DNA of 34,427 bases from an uncultured Prevotella sp. (GCA_905236875.1 CAJOQT010000023.1:1-34427), one strand, 5' to 3'. Counted from the stretch's first letter, positions 6,734-16,591 are shown. Notes: generated by a model from the letters alone, not told the origin. A program made the numbers and translations.

Positions 6734-9286
6734 ATGACAAGTCAATTTTCACCCAAGGTATCCGAGATACTGGCCTACTCGCGTGAAGAAGCCGCACGAC
6801 TGGCCAGCAGTTCGGTGGGCCCTGAGCACTTGCTACTTGGCCTGTTGCGCATGAAAGATGGGCCCGTCATCGACCTGTTTAAACGACTCGATATCAACAC
6901 CCAGTACGTCAAGACGGAACTGGAGAACAAGGTACGCGAGGACGAGATAGACATGCCCATTAAAACCCATGAGCTGATATTAAATGAAAAAGCGAGCAAT
7001 ATACTGAAACTCGCTGTGCTTGAGGCACGTATCCAACATACACAACGAGTTGACGAACAACACCTGCTGTTAGCTATCCTGCACGACCAGGTAGATAACG
7101 GTGCCAAAAATATTCTGGAATTCAACAATATGAACTACGAAGACGTATTCAGCATACTGCAAGTCAGGCAGGGCGAAGTGAAGAACGGCATACACCTGCC
7201 CGACGAAGACTTCGAAGAAGAAGAGAACGATACCGCACAAAGCGCTTCGAACGACACACAAAGCAGTTCGACAACGACCACCAAGACCAAGCAGAAGTCG
7301 AAGACTCCCGTATTGGACAATTTCTCTACCGACCTGACCGTAGCGGCCCGTGAAGGAAAACTGGACGCAGTAGTGGGTCGCGAGCGGGAAATGATGAGAG
7401 TCATTGAGATATTGGGACGACGCAAGAAGAACAACCCCATCCTCATCGGTGAGCCGGGCGTCGGCAAGAGTGCCATTGTAGAAGGACTGGCCCAACTGAT
7501 TGCCAACCGTCACACTTCCCCCTTTCTCTTCGGCAAGCGCATCGTGTCGCTTGATATGACGGCAGTTGTGGCGGGCACTAAGTACCGCGGACAGTTTGAG
7601 GAACGCATCCGTGCCCTCATCAAGGAAATCGAACAGAACGACGACATCATCGTCTTCATCGACGAGATACATACCATGATAGGAGCCGGTTCGACGCCAG
7701 GCTCGATGGATGCCGCCAATATCCTGAAACCGGCACTGGCACGCGGCACCATACAATGCATCGGAGCCACCACACTCGATGAATACCGCAACTCCATCGA
7801 GAAGGACGGTGCATTGGAACGCCGCTTCCAGAAGGTACTGGTGGAGCCGACCACTGCCGATGAGACGCTGCACATCCTGCATAACATCAAGGACCGGTAC
7901 GAGTATCATCATCATGTCAACTATACCGACGAGGCGCTGACAGCATGTGTCAAATTGACACAACGTTACGTTTCCGACCGTGCCTTCCCTGACAAGGCCA
8001 TCGATGCAATGGACGAGGTTGGCTCACGTGTACATCTTGCCCATGCACAGGTGCCGCCGGAAATTACCGAAAAGGAGAAGGAAATAGCCGATACCAAGGA
8101 GCAGAAGCAGACGGCCGTACACAATCAGAATTACGAACTGGCAGCCAGCTATCGCGACCATCAGACCGTACTCGAGAAGGAACTGGCAGAACTGAACCGC
8201 AAATGGAGTGAGGGCGACCCCAACGAGCGCCAGACCGTTACGGAAACAGATGTGGCTGACGTGGTGTCGATGATGACCGGAGTTCCCGTGCAGCGCATGG
8301 CCGAAGAAGAAGGCGTCAGGCTGAAAGGCATGGCGAAGGAGCTGAAAGCCCACGTCATCGCACAGGATGCGGCTATCGAGAAGATGGTACGCGCCATCCA
8401 GCGTAACCGCGTTGGACTGAAGGACCCCAACCACCCCATCGGAGCATTCATGTTCCTTGGTCCTACGGGTGTTGGCAAGACCTATCTGGCCAAAAAGCTG
8501 GCAGAATTCATGTTCGGCAGCAGCGATGCACTCATCCGCGTCGATATGAGTGAATATACAGAGTCGTTCAATGTCAGTCGTCTGATTGGTGCACCTCCGG
8601 GATATGTAGGCTACGAAGAAGGCGGACAGCTGACTGAGCGTGTGCGCCGGCACCCCTACTCCATCGTGCTGCTCGACGAGATAGAGAAGGCTCACGGCAA
8701 CGTGTTCAACCTGCTGCTACAGGTGCTGGACGAAGGACGACTGACTGACGGCAACGGACGTTTCGTCGATTTCCGCAATACCGTCATCATCATGACGTCG
8801 AATGCCGGTACACGCCAGCTCAAAGACTTCGGCCGTGGTGTGGGATTCAACTCGCCCAGTCTGGGTCTGGCACTCAACGAACAGGATAAGGAACATGCAC
8901 GCAGCATCGTGCAGAAGGCACTCTCGAAACAGTTCTCGCCAGAGTTTCTGAACCGTCTGGACGAGATAATCACCTTCGACCAACTCGACCTGACTGCCAT
9001 CAAGCAGATTATTGAAATCGAGCTGACATCGCTTTGGAAGCGCATCAACCAGCTGGGCTATCAGGTGGAGCTGTCGGAAGAGGCCAAGGAGTTTGTAGCG
9101 TCAAAGGGCTACGACGTACAGTTTGGTGCCCGCCCGCTGAAACGAGCCATACAGACCTATATTGAAGACGGTATCTCGGAGATGATTGTCAACAGCGAAC
9201 TTGCCCTTAACGACACTATACGCATCGACAAGCATCCCGAGAAGGAAGAACTGACCTTCACAAGGCAACAGAAGAATCAAGGATAG
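6734..9286 (+). CDS. clpC: ClpC-type AAA+ unfoldase, Clp protease ATP-binding subunit
   Basis: The 850-residue protein has two N-terminal Clp repeats (from [20 protein letters not shown]), then an acidic and Ser/Thr-rich linker. AAA module 1 has Walker A GEPGVGKS near residue 238. A UVR-like middle segment ([13 protein letters not shown], about residue 460) follows. AAA module 2 has Walker A GPTGVGKT near 575, DEIEKAH and a sensor [11 protein letters not shown] loop near residue 700 is the right place and type for the ClpP-docking tripeptide, so the protein should feed ClpP. The short UVR middle region marks ClpC and not ClpB. An in-frame ATG exists at 6605, but Clp homology begins just after ATG 6734, which has AGGAAG and AAGAG upstream. 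The last 29 bases overlap the convergent SGNH gene. Confidence 0.94.
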   Translation: MTSQFSPKVSEILAYSREEAARLASSSVGPEHLLLGLLRMKDGPVIDLFKRLDINTQYVKTELENKVREDEIDMPIKTHELILNEKASNILKLAVLEARIQHTQRVDEQHLLLAILHDQVDNGAKNILEFNNMNYEDVFSILQVRQGEVKNGIHLPDEDFEEEENDTAQSASNDTQSSSTTTTKTKQKSKTPVLDNFSTDLTVAAREGKLDAVVGREREMMRVIEILGRRKKNNPILIGEPGVGKSAIVEGLAQLIANRHTSPFLFGKRIVSLDMTAVVAGTKYRGQFEERIRALIKEIEQNDDIIVFIDEIHTMIGAGSTPGSMDAANILKPALARGTIQCIGATTLDEYRNSIEKDGALERRFQKVLVEPTTADETLHILHNIKDRYEYHHHVNYTDEALTACVKLTQRYVSDRAFPDKAIDAMDEVGSRVHLAHAQVPPEITEKEKEIADTKEQKQTAVHNQNYELAASYRDHQTVLEKELAELNRKWSEGDPNERQTVTETDVADVVSMMTGVPVQRMAEEEGVRLKGMAKELKAHVIAQDAAIEKMVRAIQRNRVGLKDPNHPIGAFMFLGPTGVGKTYLAKKLAEFMFGSSDALIRVDMSEYTESFNVSRLIGAPPGYVGYEEGGQLTERVRRHPYSIVLLDEIEKAHGNVFNLLLQVLDEGRLTDGNGRFVDFRNTVIIMTSNAGTRQLKDFGRGVGFNSPSLGLALNEQDKEHARSIVQKALSKQFSPEFLNRLDEIITFDQLDLTAIKQIIEIELTSLWKRINQLGYQVELSEEAKEFVASKGYDVQFGARPLKRAIQTYIEDGISEMIVNSELALNDTIRIDKHPEKEELTFTRQQKNQG

Positions 9287-10004
9287 CAGCCTTGACCTGC
9301 TCACATATCTGTTGCATTCCGCGAACATTGGGATGACCGCATTGCTTGTCGATATCATGCAGACGGATGACGGGCACGTTATAGTGCTGACAAATGTTCA
9401 CAACCGACTGGTTGATGTTGTCTGACAGAATATCGTTGAGGATGAAGTAGAGCCGTACGTTGGGATAATGGTCGATAAGATGCTCCAGCATATAAGCCAT
9501 TGCAGGGCGGAAGCTGTAAAGATCCTGATGGGTCCATGAGTCATATTGGTATTCTCCAATGGGCGAATGGGCCCATTCATCGTTAGTTGCCCCGAATATC
9601 AGAATAATATCCGGTGAACCCAGACGGTTGAGACGGGTGCAGAACGAACGGTCGCTATAGTCGGCACGGTCATAGCCCGTATGACAGACAGTCGCACCCG
9701 AAAAGGAATTATTCACACACAGCTTCATGCCCGTTTCACGTAACAGCAGATGCCACCATGTCTCCCGTACACTTCGTACGTCTGTACATTCCCACTCATG
9801 ATCCCAGTACCATACAGCATTGGTGTCGGGCGTAAGATAGCCCTCGAAGGTACTATAAGAGTCACCGAGAATAGAAAGTCTCAAGTTCTCGGTTTGTATG
9901 TTCTTATCAGAACAACAGGACGAGGCTGAACGATGGTTTGAAGACTGGGCACAGGCCGCGAGGGTAACCAACAGCACACAAAGGAATAATTGGATCCGTT
10001 TCAT
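9258..10004 (-). CDS. SGNH/GDSL-type esterase lipoprotein
   Basis: The start at 10004 gives MKRIQLFLCVLLVTLAACAQ, a lipoprotein signal with lipobox LAAC, so the mature protein should be lipidated at the envelope. Block I is LSILGDSYSTFEGY (nucleophile Ser in GDSYS), the Asn block is IFGATND, and the catalytic Asp/His block is CGHPN near the C-terminus. These are the features of an SGNH hydrolase acting on an ester, often of a glycan acetyl group. Substrate unknown. An upstream in-frame ATG at 10040 would bury the signal peptide and is unlikely. The gene ends inside clpC (29-bp convergent overlap) and lies just past the tRNA terminator. Confidence 0.85.
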   Translation of the reverse strand: MKRIQLFLCVLLVTLAACAQSSNHRSASSCCSDKNIQTENLRLSILGDSYSTFEGYLTPDTNAVWYWDHEWECTDVRSVRETWWHLLLRETGMKLCVNNSFSGATVCHTGYDRADYSDRSFCTRLNRLGSPDIILIFGATNDEWAHSPIGEYQYDSWTHQDLYSFRPAMAYMLEHLIDHYPNVRLYFILNDILSDNINQSVVNICQHYNVPVIRLHDIDKQCGHPNVRGMQQICEQVKAAILDSSVAL

Positions 10005-10028
10005 TTGTAGCAAGACGTTTAGTTCAAC

Positions 10029-10062
10029 AAAAAGGCCCATCAGACGAATCTAATGGGCTTTC
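10029..10062 (-). terminator. Terminator after tRNA-Asp
   Basis: On the minus strand GCCCATTAGA TTCG TCTGATGGGC forms a 10-bp stem (one T-G pair) with a TTCG loop, followed by CTTTTTG. It lies 10 bp beyond the tRNA 3' end and upstream of the SGNH gene. Confidence 0.85.
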
Positions 10063-10068
10063 ATTTTG

Positions 10069-10142
10069 CGGTGCGTACGAGGCTCGAACTCGTGACCTCC
10101 TGCGTGACAGGCAGGCATTCTAACCTACTGAACTAACGCACC
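10069..10142 (-). tRNA. tRNA-Asp (anticodon GTC)
   Basis: The minus strand folds as a complete cloverleaf. The acceptor stem is GGTGCGT / ACGCACC, the D arm GTTC / GAAT, the anticodon stem CCTGC / GCAGG with loop CTGTCAC, and the T arm ACGAG TTCGAGC CTCGT. The discriminator base is G, as expected for tRNA-Asp. No CCA is encoded. It has its own promoter (10173-10180) and terminator. Confidence 0.95.
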
Positions 10143-10172
10143 TCGGTTGCATCATTTTCTTGATTGCGGGTG

Positions 10173-10180
10173 CAAAGGTA
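10173..10180 (-). promoter_or_regulatory. -7 box of tRNA-Asp
   Basis: Minus-strand TACCTTTG followed by CA, 30 bp before the mature tRNA 5' end. Confidence 0.7.
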
Positions 10181-10220
10181 GCTATTATTTTTTAATCCGC
10201 AAAATTTTTTGAAGGAAATT

Positions 10221-10733
10221 TTAAAAAAAAGTTTGCATCAGGACTGCATCCTGGTATTTGTCGCCTGTTGCCAGCCAATCGTGCAGCAGGTTTTCCCTAT
10301 TGAACTGTGTATTGCGGAACAGTTGGATGGCAGGCAAATTGTCGCTGGCGATAACAGCATAAAGCTGGTGCAAGTGCAGAATCTCGGCGGCATAGCGACG
10401 TATTTCACGTACTGCAGCTGTGGCATAGCCCAGCCTGCGGCGCTCGCTCACGATAACAATACCTACCTCGGCACGCAGATGACGAGGGTCGAAGTTGACC
10501 AGGTCAATGATACCCACTACCTGTTTGCTGTCGTCTTCAATCATTAACCGTAACTGACGGTCAGCATAAATATCACTCCTTGTACTGGCAATATAGTCAT
10601 GCAGCACATAGCGGGAATAGGGAACATTGGTGGTTCCGACGCTCCAAAGCGCGTCATTGTTCTCGATGCGATAGAGCAGGTCGAGGTCTTCGGGTTCCAA
10701 AGCCCTGAGTCGGATAGTTGGCAACTGGTTCAT
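10221..10733 (-). CDS. GNAT-family N-acetyltransferase
   Basis: A 170-residue acetyltransferase of the RimJ/SpeG-like GNAT type. Family signs are IRLRALEPEDLDLLYRIEN at the start, the beta-4 strand AEVGIVIVSERRRLGYATAA (the acetyl-CoA pyrophosphate loop, here R-R-R-L-G-Y-A), and the late Asn/Leu segment VIASDNLPAIQLFRNTQF. The substrate, amine or protein N-terminus, cannot be told. It is the last gene of the engB operon and its ATG overlaps the GT2 stop by 4 bases. Confidence 0.88.
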   Translation of the reverse strand: MNQLPTIRLRALEPEDLDLLYRIENNDALWSVGTTNVPYSRYVLHDYIASTRSDIYADRQLRLMIEDDSKQVVGIIDLVNFDPRHLRAEVGIVIVSERRRLGYATAAVREIRRYAAEILHLHQLYAVIASDNLPAIQLFRNTQFNRENLLHDWLATGDKYQDAVLMQTFF

Positions 10734-11491
10734 TTGTAGATATGCAGGAATGACAGGTAATGTTTGACAAAGAAGATAAGCATGGCCTTATAGAAGACGT
10801 AAGCGTAACGGAAACTGGTCTTGATGGTGCTTCGACCCTTGTAGTGAATGATGTCGAGTGGCAGATACCAGTTCTCATAACCATGACGCAGCAGTTGGTA
10901 TGACAGGTCGATGTCCTCTCCATACATAAAATAGTCCTCGTCGAGCATGCCGACACGCATCAGAGCCTCACGACGCAGAAAACAGAAGGCTCCGCTGACC
11001 ACCTCAATACGTCCAGGCTTGTCCCACGGCAGATGACTCATGTAGTAGCGTTTGCTGTGTCCAAGGTATTTGGTCAGCGCAATCCAAGGTGTGGGAACGG
11101 CACGTCGTGACTCGGGAGCAATGGTTCCATCCTCGTTATGCATACGAACGCCGATGGCTCCTGTCTTGGGATGTTCGTCGGCAAACGCGATACATTCCCG
11201 CAGAACGTTCTCGCTGATGGTAGTATCGGGATTGAGCAGCAGTACATAGTCGCCGGTGGCCTGACGGATAGCAACATTATTGGCACGCGAGAAACCGAGG
11301 TTCACGCCGTTCTCAATGTACTTGACATCAGAAAAGCGCTCCCGCAGATACTCGACAGAGCCGTCAGACGATGCATTGTCAACGACAAAGATCTCCATGT
11401 CGATATCCTTGCCGGCAGCATATACCGTCTGTAAACAGTTCTCTACGTACTGCTTGACATTATAGTTGACGATGATGACAGACAGTTTCAA
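10730..11491 (-). CDS. Family 2 glycosyltransferase
   Basis: The 253-residue protein starts MKLSVIIVNYNVKQYVENCL, the GT-A/GT2 nucleotide-sugar fold. It continues with FVVDNASSDGSVEYL, the metal-binding region LLLNPDT (in place of a classic DxD), and GEDIDLSYQLLRHGYENWYL (the acceptor-side Asp/Glu pair). This pattern is typical of rhamnosyltransferase-like enzymes that build cell-surface polysaccharides. The amphipathic C-terminal stretch may hold it at the membrane. It sits between a small membrane protein and a GNAT gene in a tight operon. Confidence 0.9.
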   Translation of the reverse strand: MKLSVIIVNYNVKQYVENCLQTVYAAGKDIDMEIFVVDNASSDGSVEYLRERFSDVKYIENGVNLGFSRANNVAIRQATGDYVLLLNPDTTISENVLRECIAFADEHPKTGAIGVRMHNEDGTIAPESRRAVPTPWIALTKYLGHSKRYYMSHLPWDKPGRIEVVSGAFCFLRREALMRVGMLDEDYFMYGEDIDLSYQLLRHGYENWYLPLDIIHYKGRSTIKTSFRYAYVFYKAMLIFFVKHYLSFLHIYK

Positions 11492-11502
11492 TGTGGTTGT
11501 CG

Positions 11503-11952
11503 TTATTTATTGTTTTTTTTTTCTGTTGTAGGCAACTCCTGCACTTCGTCCTGACAACGACCCAGCGTCGGATAGACGAACGGCAGGCATAAAACAGCAA
11601 TGATGGCCATATAGCCATAAGTGGCCTGCATGAACATATAATATAATATGGTGTTGACGAGTCCCGGAAGTTCAAGCAGGAGCAGCCGGAACGTTCCCCA
11701 TTTCTTCAATGCAGGTTCCTTGCGCTTTACCAGATCAGCATGTACGCGCTGGAACTTGAACAGGCGTAAGGTCAGATAGATGCTGGCCAAAGTCACAACT
11801 TCCATCGTACAGCGACAGAGGAACTCAGCCGTCTGTTGCTCACACCACAAACCAGACGGCAACACTTCGGTCTCAAAGAGCACAGCCAACACCGTGGCGA
11901 TGCCCAATATGCCCCAGAACAGGGCTGCTAATAGGTTTCTTATCTGTTTCAT
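11503..11952 (-). CDS. Small four-helix membrane protein of unknown function
   Basis: The 149 residues contain about four hydrophobic segments (roughly 7-26, 48-64, 90-108 and 112-130) and a charged C-terminal tail ending TTEKKNNK. I do not recognise a named family. Gaps to recR (9 bp) and to the GT2 gene (11 bp) place it firmly in the operon. The position just before a glycosyltransferase could point to an envelope role, but that is inference. Confidence 0.75.
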   Translation of the reverse strand: MKQIRNLLAALFWGILGIATVLAVLFETEVLPSGLWCEQQTAEFLCRCTMEVVTLASIYLTLRLFKFQRVHADLVKRKEPALKKWGTFRLLLLELPGLVNTILYYMFMQATYGYMAIIAVLCLPFVYPTLGRCQDEVQELPTTEKKNNK

Positions 11953-11961
11953 TGAATGACT

Positions 11962-12579
11962 TTATTTTCCCTCAAATGGTATTCTGTTCAGTATCGAACG
12001 GCCCAGCGTCACCTCGTCGGCATACTCCAGCTCGTCGCCCACCGAGATGCCACGGGCTATGACACTCAGCTTCACATCGTAGGCAGCCAGCTTGCGGGAG
12101 ATATAGAAGTTGGTGGTATCGCCCTCCATCGTTGGGCTGAGCGCCAGAATGACCTCTGCCACCCCACCCTCTGCCACACGGCTTACCAGCGACTCTATCT
12201 CGATGTCGCTGGGACCAATGCCGTCCATAGGCGATATGATGCCGCCCAGCACGTGGTAGCGTCCGTTGTACTGTGCTGTATTCTCAATAGCCATCACGTC
12301 GCGGATATTCTCCACGACACAGATGACAGAGGTGTCACGCTGCGGACTGCCGCATATCGGACACAGGTCGGAGTCGCTGATGTTATGGCACACACGACAA
12401 TGTTTCACCTCATGCTTCATACGTGTAACGGCTTCGGCAAAGCGTTCCACATCGTTTGTCTCCTGACGTAAAAGATGGAGTACCAGACGAAGTGCAGTCT
12501 TACGTCCGATGCCCGGCAGTTTTGCGAACTCCTCAACGGCCTTCTCCAACAGTTGTGACGGATATTGTTGTTGTATCAT
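11962..12579 (-). CDS. recR: Recombination mediator protein RecR
   Basis: RecR loads RecA at gaps together with RecO and RecF. The 205-residue length is normal. A helix-hairpin-helix start ([16 protein letters not shown], here [20 protein letters not shown]) is followed by a four-Cys zinc finger, [16 protein letters not shown] (about residues 56-71). A Toprim domain ([17 protein letters not shown]) and the Walker-B-like C-terminal [18 protein letters not shown] segment complete it. It is transcribed after the ABC-F gene with an 8-bp gap. Confidence 0.97.
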   Translation of the reverse strand: MIQQQYPSQLLEKAVEEFAKLPGIGRKTALRLVLHLLRQETNDVERFAEAVTRMKHEVKHCRVCHNISDSDLCPICGSPQRDTSVICVVENIRDVMAIENTAQYNGRYHVLGGIISPMDGIGPSDIEIESLVSRVAEGGVAEVILALSPTMEGDTTNFYISRKLAAYDVKLSVIARGISVGDELEYADEVTLGRSILNRIPFEGK

Positions 12580-12587
12580 TTTACCCC

Positions 12588-14369
12588 CTATGCTATTTCA
12601 CTCAGTTCCAGCCAGCGCATGGACTTCTCGTCAAGTTCTTCTTTCAGTACTGGCAGACGCTTGCTTTTTTCTGTCAGTTCGCCGATGCTCAACGTACCAC
12701 TGCACAGCGCATCCTCCAGTTGTTTCTGCTCTGCTTCCAACGCGGCGATGTCTTGCTCCAACTGTTCCATCTCGCGCTTTTCCTTATAGGAAAGTTTGCG
12801 AGAAGAAGACGTTCCTCTTTCTTTTACCGAAGGGGACACGTTTGCTTTTTGTTTGGGTTTACTGGCTACAGCCGCCCCCTCGGAGTCCGATTGAGCAGCG
12901 AATTCCCGATATTGTGTATAGTTGCCTGGAAAGTCCTTGATGTCGCCGTTCCCACGAAATACCAGCAAGTGATCGACCACCTTATCCATAAAATAACGGT
13001 CGTGACTGACGACAATGACACAGCCGGGGAAGTCCTGCAAGTACTCTTCCAGTATCTGAAGTGTCACAATATCAAGGTCATTTGTCGGCTCGTCAAGGAT
13101 AAGAAAGTTGGGATTTTGCATCAGGACGGTACAAAGATACAGCTTGCGACGCTCACCACCACTAAGCTTATAGACATAGTTGTGCTGCTGTTCGGGCGTG
13201 AACAGGAAGTGCTGCAACAGCTGTGAAGCCGTCAGTTTGCGTCCACCCATATCAATATAATCGGCAATGTCTGTTACCACATCGATAACCTTCTGCTGTT
13301 CATCGAATTGCAGACCATCTTGCGAGAAATACCCGAAACGAACGGTATCACCGATAATGATACGTCCCTCGTCGGGCTGTATCTCACCTAAGAGCATCTT
13401 GACAAATGTCGATTTCCCCGTACCGTTATTGCCCACGATGCCCATCTTCTCGAAACGTGAGAAGTTATAGTAGAAGTCTTTCAGAATGCATAAGCCCTGA
13501 AAACTCTTCGAAATATACTGACACTCAAATATCTTGCTGCCGATATAGACGTTCGATGCTTCAAGGCGTAATTGACGTTCTTCCAGTCGTTGCTTGGCAA
13601 TACGCTCCAACTCATAGAAAGCGTCTTCGCGGTATTTTGCCTTATGACCGCGAGCCTGCGGCATACGACGCATCCATTCCAATTCGGTACGGTATAAATT
13701 ATTGGCACGGGCTATCTCAGAACGACGGGCATCAATGCGTTCCTGCCGCTTCTCCAGATAATAGGCATAGTTGCCGCGATAGGTATATAGCTTACGGTCA
13801 TCGAGTTCGAGGATGCTATTGCATACACGGTCAAGGAAAAAACGGTCGTGAGTCACCATCAACAATGTCTTGTTGCCACGCTGCAAGAAACCCTCCAGCC
13901 ATTCTATCATCTCAAGGTCCAGATGGTTGGTCGGCTCATCGAGGATGAGCAGATCCGGCTCTGTAATCAGCACGTTAGCCAGTGCCACACGCTTCTGCTG
14001 TCCGCCCGACAACTGTCCCATAGGCTGCTGTAGGTCGCGTATATGAAGCTTCGTTAGAATCTGCTTGGCCTTTAGAATCTTCTCCTCTACCCCTTCGTGA
14101 TTGAAACAAGCATCGAGCACGCTCTCCTGCGGGTCGAACTTCGGCGATTGTTCAAGAATACCCACACGCAGGTCACGCCGGAAGACAATATCCCCGCTGT
14201 CGTAGCCTTCGTGCCCTGCAAGAATAGAGAGCAGCGTCGATTTACCCGTTCCGTTCTTGGCAATCAGTCCCACACGTTGTCCCTCTCCGATGCTGAAGCT
14301 GATGTCCTCAAAGAGTATGAGGGCACCGAACGACTTGCTGAGATGTTGGACGTCTAAGTAGGGAACCAT
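12588..14369 (-). CDS. ABC-F family ATPase (Uup-like)
   Basis: The 593-residue soluble protein has two ABC domains and no membrane segment. The N-domain has Walker [12 protein letters not shown], signature [12 protein letters not shown] and Walker [13 protein letters not shown]. The C-domain has [22 protein letters not shown] and [13 protein letters not shown] long charged linker with helix [20 protein letters not shown] joins them, and a predicted coiled-coil tail of about 80 residues ([19 protein letters not shown]) ends the protein. The coiled-coil end and short linker favour Uup over EttA. ABC-F proteins bind the ribosome E-site or act on DNA/ribosome quality control. The gene follows engB by 37 bp and precedes recR. 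Confidence 0.93.
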   Translation of the reverse strand: MVPYLDVQHLSKSFGALILFEDISFSIGEGQRVGLIAKNGTGKSTLLSILAGHEGYDSGDIVFRRDLRVGILEQSPKFDPQESVLDACFNHEGVEEKILKAKQILTKLHIRDLQQPMGQLSGGQQKRVALANVLITEPDLLILDEPTNHLDLEMIEWLEGFLQRGNKTLLMVTHDRFFLDRVCNSILELDDRKLYTYRGNYAYYLEKRQERIDARRSEIARANNLYRTELEWMRRMPQARGHKAKYREDAFYELERIAKQRLEERQLRLEASNVYIGSKIFECQYISKSFQGLCILKDFYYNFSRFEKMGIVGNNGTGKSTFVKMLLGEIQPDEGRIIIGDTVRFGYFSQDGLQFDEQQKVIDVVTDIADYIDMGGRKLTASQLLQHFLFTPEQQHNYVYKLSGGERRKLYLCTVLMQNPNFLILDEPTNDLDIVTLQILEEYLQDFPGCVIVVSHDRYFMDKVVDHLLVFRGNGDIKDFPGNYTQYREFAAQSDSEGAAVASKPKQKANVSPSVKERGTSSSRKLSYKEKREMEQLEQDIAALEAEQKQLEDALCSGTLSIGELTEKSKRLPVLKEELDEKSMRWLELSEIA

Positions 14370-14373
14370 TTTA

Positions 14374-14408
14374 TTGGACGATTGGACTATTTCACGATTG
14401 GACTATTT
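14374..14408. repeat. Short tandem repeat between engB and the ABC-F gene
   Basis: The 15-mer ACGATTGGACTATTT occurs at 14378-14392 and 14394-14408 (period 16), with an extra ATTGGACG-like unit before it. The second copy overlaps the engB stop codon, so it belongs to the degenerate short arrays seen elsewhere in the window. Confidence 0.75.
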
Positions 14409-15015
14409 ATGTGTTTGCCTTTAATTCCTTGTTGATGCCATCAATGTAGTCGAGCACGTCATCACGTCCCTGTCGTTTCTCGGCACTTGTCAAGAACATC
14501 GGGGGCAGCTCATCCCATGTCTCCTGCAGAGTCTTCTTAAATGCTTCGACATTGGCAGAGACCTTGCTTGCAGACAGTTTGTCGGCCTTGGTAAAAACGA
14601 TAGAAAAAGGCACAGACGACTCACCGAGCCACTGGATGAACTCCAAGTCGATCTTCTGTGGTTCCAAACGCACATCAACGAGTACGAAAACGTTGACCAA
14701 CTGTTCGCGCTGCAATATATAGCCACGAATCATCTGATCGAGCCTTTGCACCTCCTTTTTCGAGCGCTTGGCATAGCCATAGCCAGGCAAATCCACGAGA
14801 TACCACTCGCGGTTGATAAGGAAATGATTGATCAGCAACGTCTTTCCAGGCGTAGCGGAAGTCTTAGCCAGTTTCTTATTGTTGGTCAACATATTAATGA
14901 GGCTCGACTTGCCTACATTCGACCTTCCAATGAAGGCATACTCAGGTTTCGTATCCTTCGGACACATCGATACCACTGGTGCCGATAGTGTAAATTCTGC
15001 TTGCTTGATATCCAT
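14407..15015 (-). CDS. engB: Ribosome biogenesis GTP-binding protein EngB (YsxC/YihA)
   Basis: The 202-residue GTPase has G1 GRSNVGKSS, a G2-region Thr (SATPGKT), G3 DLPGYGYA followed by the typical KRSK, G4 TKAD, and G5 TSAE near the end. It assists assembly of the large ribosomal subunit and is usually essential. It is the first gene of the operon and has a clear promoter just upstream (15035-15066). Confidence 0.96.
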   Translation of the reverse strand: MDIKQAEFTLSAPVVSMCPKDTKPEYAFIGRSNVGKSSLINMLTNNKKLAKTSATPGKTLLINHFLINREWYLVDLPGYGYAKRSKKEVQRLDQMIRGYILQREQLVNVFVLVDVRLEPQKIDLEFIQWLGESSVPFSIVFTKADKLSASKVSANVEAFKKTLQETWDELPPMFLTSAEKRQGRDDVLDYIDGINKELKANT

Positions 15016-15034
15016 TGTTTTCTGTATTTACTGG

Positions 15035-15066
15035 CAAAGGTAGTGCAAACCGAGCAAAACACCAAA
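15035..15066 (-). promoter_or_regulatory. Promoter of the engB operon
   Basis: On the minus strand TTTG (15063-15066) is followed by 20 bases and then TACCTTTG (15035-15042), the full Bacteroidetes -33/-7 pair. The -7 box is 19 bp before the engB ATG. The -33 box lies inside the hairpin at 15063-15086. Confidence 0.8.
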
Positions 15067-15086
15067 GAAAAAGTTGTTTTTCTTTG
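15063..15086. terminator. Hairpin, likely terminator of the radical SAM unit
   Basis: CAAAGAAAAA GTTG TTTTTCTTTG is a perfect 10-bp stem with a 4-base loop. On the minus strand it follows the radical SAM gene by 36 bp, and the stem itself ends in T-rich DNA. It is A/T-rich, so the termination strength is uncertain. Confidence 0.55.
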
Positions 15087-15122
15087 TATTTTCGGGTCAA
15101 TGGAGCTGACTTATATGAAAGT

Positions 15123-16202
15123 TTATGGGCACCCTTCGTGCCGGTCTATTATCCTATGATAATTGCATAAGGTGAGCTGTCCGTCTTCATCGCGCAGGTG
15201 TAGTCCATTGCCGTCACAGTAGCGCAGCATCTCACAATGGGCACACGGACCTGTACGCAGCCACGTGCGATTACGATACAGCTGGAAACGGTTTTGCCAC
15301 ACGTCCCAGAACTGGTCAGTGGCGATGTTTCCCTGTCGGTAGTTGCTACGAATGCTTAAACAGCCAGAGATGCCGCCATCGGCCAATATGGAGGCAACGC
15401 TCAGTCCTGCATCGCAACGGAAAGGCTTGTCGCGTACTACCGTCTCGTAGTCGCCCAGGAATCCCTCGCAACTGTAGCTCAGGTCGATGCATCCCTCACT
15501 CCGTGTCTGCCGGATGAAGTCCATCACTCCTCTGTACTCTTTTGACGTAAGTATCATCTGCGGGTCTTTGGCGGCCCGTCCTGCAGGGAAGATGGTGAAG
15601 ATTCGCCAGTGCTTGAGACCTATGCTGATGAGGAACTCACGCAGCTGGGGCAGCTGACTATAATTGCGACGGTTGACACATGTGATGACATCCCACGCCA
15701 CATGACGGGTATAGGTAAGCAGGCGCACAGCCTCGACCGCTTTCCTAAAGCTGTCCTTATGGCCGCGCATCCAGCAATGATTGTCTTCCAGTCCGTCGAT
15801 GCTCACAGCTATCGACTTCACCTTCGCAGCCACCACTCGTTCCAGCATTTGACGGTCGAGCAGCAGTCCATTCGTCACGAAGCCCCACTTGAAGCCTCGT
15901 TGTGTGATAGCATTGGCACAGTCGATGAGGTCTTCACGCAGCAACGGTTCACCGCCTATTGTGAAAACAATGATTCTACTGGGATCGGTATGTGCTGCAA
16001 TATCATCAAGCACTGGAGTGAAACGCTCCAACGGCATGTCGTCAGAAAGGGCTACCTTTCGGCAGTCGCTTCCACAGTGACGACACGCCATGTTACAGCG
16101 CAGGGTACACTCCCAGAACAGGACACGTAACGGATGGTTCTGTTTCAACCACTCGCGCTCACGCACCATGTGTTCGAGTTGTGCGTATTGGCTCTCATTC
16201 AT
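15123..16202 (-). CDS. Radical SAM/SPASM-domain enzyme (TIGR04133-like)
   Basis: The 359-residue enzyme binds a 4Fe-4S cluster through C36-x3-C40-x2-C43 in FWECTLRCNMACRHCGSDC. It has GGEPLLR (SAM binding), FVTNGLLL and AVSIDGLEDNH. A C-terminal SPASM-type Cys cluster (GPCAHCEMLRYC...LCNYH, about residues 318-350) holds auxiliary clusters. From memory of the family, the sequence closely fits TIGR04133, Bacteroidales SPASM enzymes thought to modify a partner lipoprotein or peptide. No lipoprotein is nearby. The gene starts 2 bp after the stop of the small acidic protein, which makes that protein the natural substrate candidate. The modification is unknown. Confidence 0.88.
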   Translation of the reverse strand: MNESQYAQLEHMVREREWLKQNHPLRVLFWECTLRCNMACRHCGSDCRKVALSDDMPLERFTPVLDDIAAHTDPSRIIVFTIGGEPLLREDLIDCANAITQRGFKWGFVTNGLLLDRQMLERVVAAKVKSIAVSIDGLEDNHCWMRGHKDSFRKAVEAVRLLTYTRHVAWDVITCVNRRNYSQLPQLREFLISIGLKHWRIFTIFPAGRAAKDPQMILTSKEYRGVMDFIRQTRSEGCIDLSYSCEGFLGDYETVVRDKPFRCDAGLSVASILADGGISGCLSIRSNYRQGNIATDQFWDVWQNRFQLYRNRTWLRTGPCAHCEMLRYCDGNGLHLRDEDGQLTLCNYHRIIDRHEGCP

Positions 16203-16204
16203 GG

Positions 16205-16591
16205 TTATTCTGCCGGAGCATCAAAGTCTTCGATGGGGGGATCAAAGTTAGGGTCCTCATCGTCGAATCCGCCAGGACCTGCATAGACGCAGACAGGGGG
16301 ATCGGGGTCGATGATGTCGGAAATGGTGTCGATGGGCAGTGCATTGATTTCATGAATGACTGTCTCATGTTCTATTACAACATCTTCATGATGAATCTCT
16401 ACGTCATTCTGATGGTTCATGCCTGGACGAACGGTCATCTCCGGGTCGTCCTGCTGGTTATTAACTACTACCTCGACATCGCTGTCACTCAACAGGCTGT
16501 CGGTAACCATGCCTGCTGCACTGCCTGCTACTGCGCTGCCTACCATGGCTGCACCGCCTGCGGCAATCACGTCTTTCGTTTTGTCTTCCAT
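16205..16591 (-). CDS. Small acidic protein with glycine-zipper segment; possible radical SAM substrate
   Basis: I do not recognise a family. From ATG 16591 the product is 128 residues. Residues 8-30 are a Gly/Ala-rich hydrophobic stretch (AAGGAAMVGSAVAGSAAGMV), like a glycine-zipper membrane helix. The rest is strongly acidic with an Asp/Glu/His-rich middle (VEIHHEDVVIEHETVIHEI). The C-terminus, PPVCVYAGPGGFDDEDPNF followed by a Pro/Asp tail, holds the only Cys and the only Tyr. A longer frame upstream to 16720 runs back into the kinase gene and has no support. It lies between kinase and radical SAM genes, 50 bp and 2 bp away. I infer it is the target of one or both. Confidence 0.7.
   Translation of the reverse strand: MEDKTKDVIAAGGAAMVGSAVAGSAAGMVTDSLLSDSDVEVVVNNQQDDPEMTVRPGMNHQNDVEIHHEDVVIEHETVIHEINALPIDTISDIIDPDPPVCVYAGPGGFDDEDPNFDPPIEDFDAPAE

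Noticed and set aside
7070..7963. A 297-codon minus-strand open frame inside clpC
   Set aside because: It runs antisense to the Walker motifs of clpC and shows no domain or start signal.
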